Source: Gerris lacustris
Lineage: Eukaryota; Arthropoda; Insecta; Hemiptera; Gerridae
DNA length: 64,000 nt
Direction of reading: 5' to 3'
Assembly (NCBI GenBank): GCA_951217055.1
Contig: OX578276.1
Coordinates: forward strand, 57,907,307-57,971,306
The notes under the pieces are model-generated. The model worked only from the letters and a program-made list of their open reading frames with translations, ran no database searches and had not been told where the DNA came from. Shown here in pieces: positions 1 to 11,478 of the stretch. The position numbers and the translations under genes were made by a program. The first letter of the stretch is position 1. Each line of letters starts with the position of its first letter.

Positions 1-429
1 TCTTTTTCATCAAGGAAAGTGTCAGGTAGGTATATGTAAATAGCAACACTGAGTTCATTTTATTACTTTATTTGCCTCATTTATTTATTTTATTACATTA
101 TTATTGAACTTTACTTTACTAGTAATTTGAGAAAAATTAATTCAATTAGTAAAAATAGTGTGGGTATATCATGTTTTAACATTGCATGCTAAGTACTTGT
201 ATAAAATGATCCAAAGATTAATTATAATAAAGTTTCATTAAGATCATTTGAATAATCTCTAATAACCTACTGGATGATATAGGGTCAAATAATAATTTTC
301 AAACTAACCAACAGATGTAAATTTATTTCGTAATAGGTGTTCATGTCCAATGATTTATCGAAGAATTTCGTGCTCTAGGTTGTCTTGGTAGCAGGAAGAG
401 ACAAGAAGTTGACGGGATGATGGTCCGAG
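1..429. other. AT-rich intergenic DNA, no gene seen
   Basis: Low-complexity AT-rich sequence with stops in all frames. No repeat, RNA or coding signal recognised. Confidence 0.6.
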
Positions 430-640
430 AGTGTCTTAGCCATGTCCTGCAAGTTCTCTTCATCCCCAGAGAATCCCCTCTCCGATCCGCGGGTAGGCGT
501 GGTTATAACCGCCACAAAACGCGTCACTTCCGGCCGACAATTAACCGAGGCGTTAATTCCAAACGGGGCTGATAAACAATGGCCGCCCATGGTGGACGCC
601 CATTTCACGGTTATAAACAGGTACACCCAGGTGGCACCCC
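430..640. other. GC-richer island (candidate conserved non-coding element)
   Basis: A stretch clearly richer in G+C than its surroundings, with several CpGs (for example around 490-560) and no repeat structure that I can see. Both strands have short open frames (442-729 plus, 375-626 minus), which look like a by-product of the higher GC because neither resembles a known protein. It could be an exon, a regulatory element or an old repeat; the sequence alone does not decide. Confidence 0.25.
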
Positions 641-2104
641 TATTCTCATTACAGGTCTTTGTCCTAGGGTGTTCAGTTCACCATACAATAGCATGTCCTT
701 TTATTAATATTGGTATTGGTATATATTAAGTTCAACTTTTTTGGTACCTTCTATAAATTATATGAAAAATGGCACAAGTTTTGCACTGAGTGACACCATC
801 CTGGAGGTGACATTAAAAGAAAGAAAGTAAGACAAATTACACGATGAAAAATAAAAAATAAAAATAAAACAACCTTTTGGTGGAGATAAAGACAACGACT
901 CATAAATCTATTACACAAACAGAAAAAAATGGCTAAAAATAAATTTCTTCGTCACGAGTTGAAAGAGTTAAAAAAACGTTTAAGACTAAACTTCGGTAAC
1001 TTATCGAGCGTAGCCTTTATTTTAAATATCGAAAGCAAATTTTTCAAATTTTAGCTATTGTTTCTATCTTCACAAGATGAATTCATTTTTTTTAGCGTAT
1101 ATCTGAAATGAGGCATGAAACAATTGAAGATGAATGAATACCTTCTATAAACCTAGAAGGAACAAAAAGTTAATAAAACTTATTCTGGAAAATAGGAAAC
1201 TTTAAAGGTACGACTCCTGTAAAGTAAGAAATATTAAAAGAAATAAACTGATTATTGTATCTAAAGAGTACTAATTAATGCGGTACAGGATGTGCCTATG
1301 CAACATAAATTTAATTAAATAACAAGTATACAGTAAGTTTCAACAAAAAAGTAGCTACTCTCAAAAGGAACAATAAAATGTTCTAAGACCTCTCAATTTT
1401 AGGTTTTATCGCCTATTAAAACACTCTTTTAACGTACCTTCGTAAAAATAGCATTATCCCTTCAATGGTTATTTCATTGTCCTTTTTGGTACTTCCACTA
1501 AGCCTATAAACCAAGCTTATTAAACTCAAGTTTTCAGTAGGCTACACTTCAATAATTTTTCTACAAATAAGGTTGGACTTTTCTTTACCCCCTAATTTAT
1601 TTTTGAAAAAATGACAATCCCAAAGTTTCATTTCAGATTTACCTTGATGAGTTTGATTTCAGATTCGAACTCTTTATTGGTCGACAATATTTATTTCACT
1701 GATAAAATATTGATTGACAATATTTACCGGTACGCTCATGAAAATAAAATAAAAAATCAATAATCGATTAAAATTTTAAAAATTGGTTTGCATTATTACA
1801 TTTGTCATTTGTTTTACTTTACTTCGATAAATAAAAGTTAGCGATATCGCTTGAGTGTCTATCGCTGGAGTCGCGTCTAGGAAAGTATAGCTTTATTCTG
1901 TTAATCTTTACTAGACGGTTACGACGTTAGATGTTTTTTGTGCGGTAATTGTGAAGTATCGGGCTGGATACCCAAGTTATGATTTTGATATTATCACAGA
2001 TACTAATTTTGTAACAATACAACATGTTTAGTCATACAGATAGGTATAGGTTCGCCTTTCAGGGTGGTATTTATAGGTTTAAATAATAGTGAGTAGGCTT
2101 CCAT
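641..2104. other. AT-rich intergenic DNA, no gene seen
   Basis: AT-rich, with stops in all frames. No tandem or inverted structure noticed. Confidence 0.6.
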
Positions 2105-2470
2105 GGGGTTTTTCGTCACAAAAGCTCTTGGTTTTCGGGACTAATCTGCCTTATGAAGGATTTGAAGTCTGAGGTTTCGCTTCCACTGCTGAAAATATCA
2201 TTAGGGGTGTTGAGCATCTTAATACTATATCGAAGTAACAAGATAAACTGACGTTCAGATCTGCGAACACTGCCTTTAAGGTAGGTTATACCAGGATTCC
2301 CTGTGGATTTCCTCCTATTGTCGGAGTGATGCAATCAGGCAGGTGCTGCCTTTGTCGAGAGTTATCATTATATGTTCTGCACCTCTAAATGTGGAAGTGA
2401 ATTATAGGAATTTAAATGCTTTATGACGCGGATTTCATCCGAAAACCAAGAGAATTGTGGTTTTCTAATT
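2105..2470. repeat. Degenerate inverted-repeat (foldback) element
   Basis: The 14-mer CTCTTGGTTTTCGG at about 2126 recurs as its reverse complement at about 2438. The flanking sequence on each arm can be aligned inward for about 70 more bases at lower similarity, as expected for an old terminal-inverted-repeat element. No target duplication was identified, so the ends are approximate. A minus-strand open frame here (2116-2334) is not a recognised protein. Confidence 0.4.
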
Positions 2471-3026
2471 ACTAACAATTGGAGTAGTCAAAATAAATCT
2501 CTAACTAGATAATAACGATTCGTCGAAAGATATAACTAATTTAAAATGATAATGATTAATTTGATTCGTATTCTTCTAATAAATTTGATGATTAGAATAA
2601 AACATTAAAATCGAGAGGTAAAGAATAAGACAATTTTAACATGTATTCCCATAATAAAGACTAAAATAACTGCTAAATCCTTTTTTATGCAATAAAAAAA
2701 AAGAAAATAAACTTCAAAACGTGCTTACTTCATAGGTAGCTGCACGATTTTATATTTCATATCTCATTACAAGTAATTACTTTTAAGAGTACTCATAAAT
2801 TGAACTAAATTGAAGTTTTAAAATTAAAATTTTACTGTTTCACAAGGTACCGACCTACAAGGTGTGAATAGATTAATCTATAAACGATCTCCCATATTAC
2901 AATTTTAAGTTATAAAAGATAATTAACTGATATAAAATATAATAAAACTATAATAAAGATCCTTGTGTTTCAATCAGATAAAAATGATTTTTTTACACCT
3001 TATTTTCTATACCAGTGTTACATTTG

Positions 3027-3034
<8 letters not shown>
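2471..3034. other. AT-rich intergenic DNA, no gene seen
   Basis: AT-rich, with short A and T runs. Nothing recognised. Confidence 0.6.

Positions 3035-3118
<84 letters not shown>
3035..3118. repeat. (AT)42 microsatellite
   Basis: Uninterrupted AT dinucleotide run of 84 bases. Open frames spelling alternating Tyr-Ile across it are microsatellite translations. Confidence 0.97.
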
Positions 3119-3121
<3 letters not shown>

Positions 3122-3159
3122 ATAGGAATATCAAGGCTAGATTAAAAAGTGTTTACTGG

Positions 3160-3520
3160 TTTATATATGAAGAGAAACATTGCGAGGTTGAAGGAACATG
3201 ACTTGGGGTTAATGTGAGGGAGTTAGATCTGCAATTACTCCTCTGATTTTCATCGATTTAATATCATAGAGTCGTTGATTAACGATGCGGCGGGTCTTTT
3301 TTGCCTGAGAAACATTAATTACGGATTAAAATAAGGTAGGAACAGGGGAAAGGCGTGAAGTCAGCCTCACGCTCCACTAACTAGATACAACCCGGGCCAG
3401 CCAAGTCTTATTTCATTATAAAAATCACTTCTCCAACACATCATTTGGACCATTTTAGCGCAAAAACTAATTTGCATCATAATGACAATCAGGCGGCGTA
3501 TTTTTAAACGTCCAACCTCT
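3160..3520. other. GC-richer island with homeodomain-type cores
   Basis: Moderately GC-richer block between AT-rich flanks. It contains several TAAT/ATTA cores, such as ATTAATTACGGATTA near 3315 and CGATTAACGATG near 3276, plus an ATTTGCAT-like octamer match near 3470. Such words are common by chance in AT-rich DNA, so an enhancer reading is only a hypothesis. No coding frame is evident. Confidence 0.2.
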
Positions 3521-4880
3521 TTCTTTAAACTCTAAATTGCAATTTTATTCATTAAATGAAAGAATAAAATAAAAATAAAAGGCCTAAAAGCAAGTGTGAA
3601 TATAAAAACAACGAAGGGATTTTGTTTTACTTAAAATATTCAAGCTGATCTTTGGAACATTAAACTAAGGCCTTTATTAAATAAAGCAAATGTACCATGG
3701 TTTTATAGGTAGTAGGCGTATATATATATATATTTATTTATTTTTTTTTTTTTTTTTATGTATCATAACAGTGAAACCTCTCTAAAAACGAACATCAGCA
3801 GCCTATGGGATTTTTATCCTGGTGTAAAAGGAGCGTTTAGTAAAATGGAATAAAGGACGCCGAGGGAATCGTAAAATGTCCATCTTAGAAAAATTCAACT
3901 TTTAATATAAGAAACTGGGAGGACTTACGAAATAGACAATGGATTTCTTACTTGAAATTGTAAGAGTAGGTAAAGGATTAGTAACCAATAGTATTTACAT
4001 TTTAATATTCGTAGTATAATAATTATAGAAAGAAAATACATGAAGGTGAAAAAATACAATTTGAGCTTTTGATGTTTTTACAAATTCCAAAAACTCCTAG
4101 CTCTAGCTGAAGTTGAAAATTAATTTAGCGCTAAATTTGGGAGTCCCATAAAATCTGGATTTTTTTTAAAAAAATCATTTTTTCGACGATAACAATTTGT
4201 TATTAACTCGTAACTCCGAGCTGTTTACTCAATTCAAAAACAATTCGACTCTTCGGGATAAGTTGTAATATTATGAACCAGTTATAAATCGAAACAGTTC
4301 CTCGTATTATTGAAATAACTGCCCTATAATTCCTAGATTTCAGGATGAATACTTTTACAGCATGCAAAAGAAATGTTTAAGTGAATTTTCATCGATCTGC
4401 GTATCTGTACCCAACATCTCTGAAACTATGTACTTGATTGCAGAGAAAGAAAATTTGTTAAAGATATCCAAATATGATTAAATACAATACAATTATATTC
4501 CTTCCTGAAGTATAACCTTTAAAAAGGTTTGAAAGTAAGAGGATGCGTGCCGACATGACTTTATTAATATATTTGCTTTATAAACTACAAATGATTTCCA
4601 GGAGGCTAACTACGAGAACATAATATTACATGAGTAAGCTACTTGACCTTTACACAACCAAAGGTTTAGATATTTTTGCTATTATAATATGACTTATAAC
4701 CCTAACTTCGTACATCCGTCAATCATCCAGTTTGTTTATCGTTCATATGATTAGACTCGTAAATATCACTTTCATTTCGTTAAATTTTATACATTTTCAT
4801 CATTTTAAAGTATAAGTTGTCTACTCTTTATTATTTCCTAAAATATTTATCGATTGTTGTATGGTTATAGCCCAGGGATA
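3521..4880. other. AT-rich intergenic DNA with short TA and T runs
   Basis: Contains a short TA run near 3718-3732 followed by a T run (about 3742-3757). No gene or larger repeat recognised. Confidence 0.55.
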
Positions 4881-5443
4881 GCGTGCAAAAATGTGTCTGA
4901 CAAACATCAAGCTAGAATTTTGTGTATAAGTACATGTTTTGGTGCGCCTTTTAAGAATATGTGGTCGGCTAAGTTCGCCTGCGAGACATACCTTGATAAT
5001 AGGCAATTGAAACAAACAAGCTGTTGGAGAGCGGCCATGTCCCACCCTTTATGGTTAACAATGTGATTTTCATGATCCTGAGTACTAACTTAGTTGACCA
5101 AAAATTAAGTTGATGATAGTTCGTCACTTATTAGGCTAGATGGTCAAATATTACTCTAGCACAAAGAGGTCACCTATTAAGTGACAGACTTACCATCAAC
5201 TTGATTTTTTATCTACTAACTAAGTTAGTACTCAGGATCATGAAAATCGTATTGTGCACCAAAAAGGGCAAGACGTGGATGAAGGGCAAGAAGTGGCCAC
5301 TCTCCACTGGTTAGTTTTTTTTCAAATGCCCATTGACAAGCTATGTCCCGCAGACAAACTTAGCCGACCACACATTCTTAAACGGCACAAAAACTTATAC
5401 ACAAAATTCTAGTTTAATGTTATTCATACACTTTTTTGCACGC
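4881..5443. mobile_element. Foldback / MITE-like palindromic element (~560 bp)
   Basis: The left arm (about 4881-5140) and right arm (about 5160-5443) are imperfect reverse complements along almost their whole length. Matching blocks include GCGTGCAAAAA with its partner at the far end, TAGAATTTTGTGTATAAG, GTGGTCGGCTAAGTT, and TTTTCATGATCCTGAGTAC close to the middle. The centre contains a further small hairpin (CACTTATTAGG with CCTATTAAGTG). There is no coding capacity. This is the structure of a non-autonomous foldback DNA transposon; the superfamily is unknown and no clear target duplication was found. Confidence 0.7.
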
Positions 5444-5946
5444 TCCTTGACTATTAAATGTGCTTGGAACTTTTGTAAATAGTTTTTTTTTTTTTTTTTC
5501 AATATGGGCAATGAAGTCGCTTAAGAATAAAGAAAGACGTCTCCCTATTAAAATAACCGGAGACGGCTTCAGTCAGATACACTGATTTTTTCTCTACGCA
5601 TTTCGACTCGTCTCACCGGCACTGAAGTCATCTTAATCTTCAACCACTAGTGGCAGAAAGCCGGCATTTTATGCGCTAAATTGACTTCGAGACCTGTTAC
5701 TTCGTATTTTCGAATAAGGCCGTCTAGGTCATCAGAGTTTCTTAGTCCATGATGAATAATGGAATTATTATGGAGGTAACTTCATTTGTTTATATCTTGG
5801 CAGCTAGACATCGCTTGACGCATAAACCAGGATTGATTTAAAGGAGCGAATAAAATAGTCTGCTAAATAGTGTGGCACAAAGAATTCTCGTGTAATATTT
5901 CGTATACATATTATTGTCCAATTTATTTAATTTTCCCTCGTTCATT
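5444..5946. other. Intergenic DNA, no gene seen
   Basis: Contains a T run near 5486-5499 and a mildly GC-richer part (5500-5760). Nothing recognised. Confidence 0.5.
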
Positions 5947-6350
5947 AAATCTGCCAAAATTGTTTTAATTTTTTAAATGAATTAAAGTATTAATTTAGCA
6001 AACTTCTAAGAGGGCGGACGGTTAAAATTAATCTAGGGGTATATCTGCGGGCAACTTTCAACAAACCATCAAATTTTTATCAAAATCAGATGAGTATACT
6101 TTTGAAGATATGGTGTAAATAAATGCATGTTTGTGCATATGTGGAAGGAAAAAAATGGGCGAATAAGGTCGCAACTTATATGGAACCAAAAAACGGCTAA
6201 TAATGGCCTACCATCCAAATTTCATCAAAATCAGATGAGCAGATTTTAAGATATGGTGGTTCGCTAAAATTAAGCGCAGACTCAAAACCAAAAATGTTCC
6301 GTGATATCTGATACTGATTTCTGTCTTGCAATTTTTGAAATTGTCGAAAT
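5947..6350 (-). repeat. Interspersed repeat, family A (minus copy)
   Basis: Reverse-complement copy of the repeat at 14371-14832 and 20492-20994. Shared blocks include the CAGATGAG...TTTGAAGATATGG segment, the GGTCGCAACTTATATGG segment, CTACCATCCAAATTTC and the ATTTCTGTCTTGCAATTTTTG end. This copy is diverged and non-coding. Confidence 0.7.
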
Positions 6351-6479
6351 AACAAATTTAGCTTATTTTGAATAATCACATGTCACATAGTTTCCTTGGG
6401 AAAGCTGGGAAGCAAAAAATTGCTTGCATACGAGTCTGCAAGACAGTGAGACATTTTCAAGTAACGCTCTTTGGTGTCT

Positions 6480-7110
6480 TTTTTTGGTAACGCTTTTTGG
6501 TATAGTTTTTTTTGTAACGCTTTTCGAGTTAATGTGCCAAAGTAAAGACATGAAAATGTCAAAAAATTCGAGCGTGTAGATTCTTGATTTTGTAAATTAG
6601 GAATTAAATCGAACATATTATGTAGTGCACAAAGAAAGAAAGAACTTTTCTTCTTTTCCAGTTTATTAGGAAGTAATCTTTTAGCTTCTTCGCCCATATT
6701 TTTATAATAAATGCAAAAAATTATAGTTTAACAAAAATAAAATTATAATGTAAAAAATAAATTTGAAGTATGTAAGTTTATTAGGAATAAAATTCTAAGG
6801 GTTATGGCATTTGTCCGATGCAAATCGGAGCAGTAGAAAAGAAGTTGTAGTTGGGGAGGGGGGGGGGGGGGGGCGTCGCTGGGGCTCGTGAGTAACTACG
6901 GAAGTGGTAGCGAGAAGCGAAGAGAGTGAGACGAGGTAGGTAGCCGATCGGCAGGGCAGGGATGGGTAGGCCCTACCGAGCGCGGTAGTGGGAGACACTA
7001 AACCTACTGAGAGCGGGCAGACTCGATTGTCTCCTCCTATATCTTCCCTACTCGTGTAAAGCTAGTTTTTGGTAACGCTTTTCGAGCCATGAAAATGTCA
7101 AAAGAAATTA
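6480..7110. repeat. GC-rich insert bounded by short direct repeats, with a G16 run
   Basis: Related sequence (GGTAACGCTTTTCGAG, then CATGAAAATGTCAAAA) occurs at about 6486-6566 and again at about 7068-7105. The interval includes AT-rich DNA and a GC-rich block (about 6800-7060) with a run of 16 G at 6858-6873. The arrangement suggests an insertion or local duplication, but the identity of the insert is unknown. The minus-strand Pro-rich open frame here (6795-6998) comes from the G run and is not credible. Confidence 0.35.
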
Positions 7111-7313
7111 TGGGAGCTCTGCCTTGTTAAAGTACAGTCGATATAGGCAACTCACTATCCTTAAAGTTCTTCTTTGCAGAATTTTACTAATGCCATTTGG
7201 AGGAAGGTACAGTCCCTGTCTATGTGATACAAAGGCGGATACTTATTGATGAACTCTACTGATGGTATAATGAAGACCCTTAAAAAGGGAAATCCTGAAG
7301 AGAAAATATATCA

Positions 7314-7352
7314 GGTTATATTATAATGCCCAAAGGGCAATATAATATAACC
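7314..7352. repeat. Short near-perfect hairpin
   Basis: GGTTATATTATAATGCCC pairs with its near-perfect complement ending at 7352 around a loop of about three bases. It could be a solo remnant of a very small foldback element. Confidence 0.6.
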
Positions 7353-8287
7353 GAGTTTGGACATCAAGCTCTAGACTGGAAGTGCTGAGTGAAGAGAAGA
7401 GGTTAACTCTTGCCAAGAGCTCAACTGCCTGGTCAGGAAGTTCACCTAGAATCAAAGACGAGAATTATTGTAAAATAATTTCTTATAAATACAATGAGCT
7501 CAAGTGATAGCAGGTCTTCCCAGCTGTCTAAATAAAACTATGGACATTGTTTTAGAAGGTAAACTGAAAGAGTGAACTAAGCTCACATCACTACTCGCAT
7601 TCGGCGAAGTTTTGTATACGCCTGGAAGTAGACTTGTGAGCACAATCACAATGAGAGGACATTATAAGGATATTGATATGCATACTACATTTTTATATCA
7701 AATCAACCAGTTTAAGAAGTGGCTTTGTAAGTACCACAAATATATTAGCAATAATAATCTAAGAAACAATTATGAAAAGTCTTTCTAGTTATTTGAAGAA
7801 CGTATTATTTTTTAGTCATTTTTCCAACGATATATTTCAATAGGCAATGCACTTAAGTTTCTTATTATATTATTATTATGTACATTATTATATACAAAAA
7901 TAATCTTTGTACAAACCCGCATTACTTCAATGCAATGCCAGACCATACATATTAAAATTGCTTCAATAAATTCTATTAATTTATTCTAATTATTATCTCT
8001 TTTATCATAATTTAAAATTAAACTTCTTTGACAAAGCATAGTAAGTATAAGTAATTAAAAAACTTATAAACGCTTGAATGTTCTACACAAAAAATAACAC
8101 TGTACAACTAATTCAAAACGTTTATGAAAAATTTATAAATTGTAAATTTACAGTGCAACTGTTTTAAACTTAAGTGTTAGAAATAATATAAAAATATATT
8201 TTGAATGTATGGAAGATCAATAAAAAAAAAAAAAAAAAAAGAAAAGAAAATGACTATATGTATAGCACTAACTAAAACTTAAATAAC
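7353..8287. other. AT-rich intergenic DNA, no gene seen
   Basis: Contains an A run (8222-8240). No gene, RNA or repeat recognised. Confidence 0.55.
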
Positions 8288-9125
8288 ATAACGACGGTTT
8301 GGAAGAAGACCGTCACAAAACCGATTTTTTGAGAAAACCTTTTTTTTGTACCAAAACACTCCTAAGGAGTAGTACTTTTATGTAGAATATTGTCATATAT
8401 CTAGTACAAACACAGAACGCCAGAATGAGTGAAATGCCAGTCTGACATTAGAGAGGTTTGTATTAGTATTATGGTCTAAACTGTAACAAATCAGTGTTCA
8501 ACTTGGCATCTAAGTGGAAACGTCGCGTTTTTTTTAATAAACTGTCACAAAAGAGTTTCTTGCAGTCTTCATAATAAGGTAAGAAGACATTTATATCTCA
8601 TTTTTGTTCGATAACGACACAAATGCTTTTGTGACTATTAAACCCATAAAATAATTATTAAATGAATTGATCAAAACGTCATACGTGCGATATTATGACA
8701 ATTTTGATCAAAACAATTATTTTTTTATTTTTTTAAAACAATTATTTTTTTAAAAAGTGACCCTCTTGCATACAATGTTATCTACATTTATATCATTTTG
8801 TAACAACATTATTATTTTATAACAGTTTTCCACTAAAATAAAGCTTTATTTAAATTAATAAATATAATTTTATAACAATTATTTTTTAGAATTGTCAACC
8901 GTAGATTAGTAACCTTTCGTCATTCACGAAATCGTTAACCCTACTACTTCTTTTCTATGAGTTCTCCGTTGTATTCCCTATATTTATTTACCAATCGGAG
9001 TTTTAACCCTGCAGTGGTCGCGTGGGTGACTAGTGACTATTGTCATTCATGTGTATGTTATTTTGATTATAACTTTCTTATCAGTATTGGGGTGGAGTTG
9101 AGCAACCTCTAATCTAGTCTATTAA

Positions 9126-9356
9126 TTGGAGGCAGTAGATTGTTCCGTGGGATACCTGGACTCCAGGCCTTGTGAAGGTGATGTTATTATCAATTTAAGT
9201 TGTTTGGAAAACAAAAGTTTAGCAGCAAGATGGAAATCAACCGAAATAAAAAAGGTTAAACTAACATCAGCTTATAAACAAAAATTGGACTCAATGGTAA
9301 AAAAGGACGCTTTAGTTCAATTAATAAGTAAAAAAAAATATTCCTTCATTTTATGA
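9126..9356 (+). pseudogene. Short open frame inside the TIR element, possible transposase 3' remnant
   Basis: An open stretch of about 76 codons ends in TGA-less sequence at a TAA-type stop near 9356. It has no ATG near its start; an in-frame stop lies just upstream at 9123, and an AG dinucleotide at 9134-9135 could be a splice acceptor. The peptide is Lys/Ser-rich (about residues 28-72) and of normal composition, not low complexity. I do not recognise the family. It lies in the middle of the 8292-10603 element, so it could be the last exon of that element's own protein or a chance frame. Confidence 0.2.
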
Positions 9357-9893
9357 AAACATAAAAATTTATAACTTGTTTTATTTGTGTTTGAATTTTA
9401 ATCATCATAATATTTTTTCTTTCTTTTTTTAACTTTTTATACCTACCTGATATTATGTTTTATACTATATCTATTTTTTTTAATAAGTAAGAAAAATACA
9501 AGCATAGCGTACAATACCTATGCATGATATACTGCTTATGCATTTGAATGTTTATTGCAGCAATGATTTTATAATTATTTATCGATTCCTTAATAAAGAC
9601 TCAAAACTGTTTTTATTTTTTTAAATGTTTTATTTGTGTCTCAACTTATTTCAATTTGACTGTTTTTACTTTTCATTGTCATGGCATTTTATGATCTCAT
9701 TTTATTTTATTCAATCAATATTCAATTTGAATAAATTATAGAAATCAGTATTTATATTTTCCTATTTCTATCTTTATTTTTAATGTGTAACAACTTAAAA
9801 GATTGTGTGCCATAGAGTCCAAGGTAATTTGGAAAATCTAAATGTCATTATTATATAAATATGGAAAAGTGATATTATATTTATGGGCACTAG

Positions 9894-10038
9894 TATAGAC
9901 TAAGAACCTAAGTCAATTGATTTTCAGTATTATTATTTTTATATAGACTAAGAACCTAAGTCAATTGATTTTCAGTATTATTATTTTTATATAGACTAAG
10001 AACCTAAGTCAATTGATTTTCAGTATTATTATTATTTT
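9894..10038. repeat. 48-bp direct tandem repeat, three copies
   Basis: Units starting TATAGACTAAGAACCTAAGT begin at 9894, 9942 and 9990, exactly 48 bases apart, and are nearly identical. The array lies within the right half of the TIR element. Confidence 0.95.
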
Positions 10039-10607
10039 TGTCTTTATTTATTTAAGAAGAATTATATGAAACAAAAGAACATTTAAAAATAAGTTACTTG
10101 TTAATAAGTTACTAAATGCAATAGCCTTGTCACTTACAGTTCCTATTTATTTCAACACTGAATTTACTAACTAAAGACAAAGACTGAATAGAATTGTGCC
10201 TGATCTCGTTTTATTAGACATGTTATATAGTTTATGTATGATTTTGATTTTTGTACTTTTAATTTTAGTAAATAAATGATGTTAATTTGTAAAATGTTTT
10301 ACCAAATTATTATAAACCCTTATGTACTAATATGCAATTTGCTTACTCTTTTTTATGGAATATCGTCACAAGTACTGAATTTAATTGAAAAATTGCCTAA
10401 AAATTAAGCACTGAGCTTAATATGTAAAAAGTAGTAGTATGGCTAGGTTTTCTGAAGTATATAGAAGAAGTTATTATAATATAAAGCAAATCCAACCACC
10501 ATAAGGTCAATAAATTCGACATAAAAAATAGTCACTTTTTTCTTTTGCTTCTCCTGTAAAATTTGAAAACACGGTTTTGTGACAGTCTTTTTCCAAGCCG
10601 TCGATAA

Positions 10608-10919
10608 GTTAAACAAAATAATTGGAAATTAGTTCGGAGCATCAATTATATATATAATTCGTCAGTCACATGTTTTTTTTTATATTAGGTCGAAGTAGTT
10701 TAATTCTTGGCTCACTTCATAACACTCATAAAAAATTAAATCAAACATCTTTGACAAAGCATTGAAAGCCATGATATAAAATATATCTCATTAATTGAAT
10801 GAGCAGATTGGGGGTAATGGAATATATAACCTGTTTAAACGTTAATTATTTTTGCCTAAGTGTCGGATAAATATTTTTATTTTTTTTTGGCGGTTAGGTT
10901 ATTGTTTAAGGGTGTTGTT
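10608..10919. other. AT-rich intergenic DNA
   Basis: No gene or repeat recognised. Confidence 0.5.
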
Positions 10920-10971
10920 AAAATTATGAATAAATGTATCCTTATGGGTAAATAATATGCATTTTTAAAAC

Positions 10972-11006
<35 letters not shown>

Positions 11007-11478
11007 CAGAAGCTGTCTCACGAGATAGGCCTGGAGTGTTAAAAATATAATTAGTTTTGTTTTTTTCCAGTTTGACTTGGCGTCATGCGTGGGACGAACG
11101 AAATGGAACTCGAGCTGTCTATGAATCTTAATGAATTCCACAATCTTCTTTTGGAAACTTAGATACATTGTTAAAAAAAAGTTATAACTGATCCACTTGC
11201 AATATATATCTTACACATATTAAGATTGGAATGTTGCCACTCAGCCCCCGAGTCAAAAAACATATCAAGACAATTATTACATAAAGTGATTTCAAACGAT
11301 TTTTGAAAGATACGATTAAAGTTCTAAAAGGGATTTTTATTTATTGTTTTTCTTAATATCCAAGTCGACTCGGCGTCATAACTGTCATTGAAAGATCATA
11401 TATCGTGATTAACTTATTAAATTCGAGAGTTTTATGTTGCTCTCGACCAAGAAAAATTATGAATAAATGTATCCTTAT
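10920..11478. repeat. Perfect 26-bp direct repeats bracketing a ~507-bp segment
   Basis: The same 26 bases (beginning AAAATTATGAATAAATGTAT) occur at 10920-10945 and 11453-11478. The enclosed segment carries a 31-base T run (10976-11006) and two related TTGACTTGGCGTCAT-like blocks (about 11070 and 11362). This fits either an insertion with a long target duplication, inserted in minus orientation with its A tail near the left end, or a local duplication. Confidence 0.45.

Larger units (their letters stand above)
8292..10603. mobile_element. TIR DNA transposon, superfamily undetermined (~2.3 kb)
   Basis: The ends are inverted repeats: the first 32 bases (starting CGACGGTTTGGAAGAAGACC) match the reverse complement of the last 32 (starting CGACGGCTTGGAAAAAGACT) at 29 positions. 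Both ends then run into the common core GTCACAAAACCG. ATAA lies immediately outside each end (8288-8291 and 10604-10607), consistent with a 4-bp target-site duplication. A subterminal motif resembling the TIR core recurs near 8545 (CTGTCACAAAAGAG). The interior is AT-rich and has one short open frame (9136-9356) and a 48-bp tandem repeat. It may be a non-autonomous or decayed copy. No transposase motif is recognised, so no superfamily is assigned. Confidence 0.72.

Noticed and set aside
6795..6998. Pro-rich minus-strand open frame
   Set aside because: It depends on a G16 homopolymer.
9894..10038. CRISPR-like regularly spaced repeat
   Set aside because: Units are directly abutting with no unique spacers, in eukaryotic DNA.
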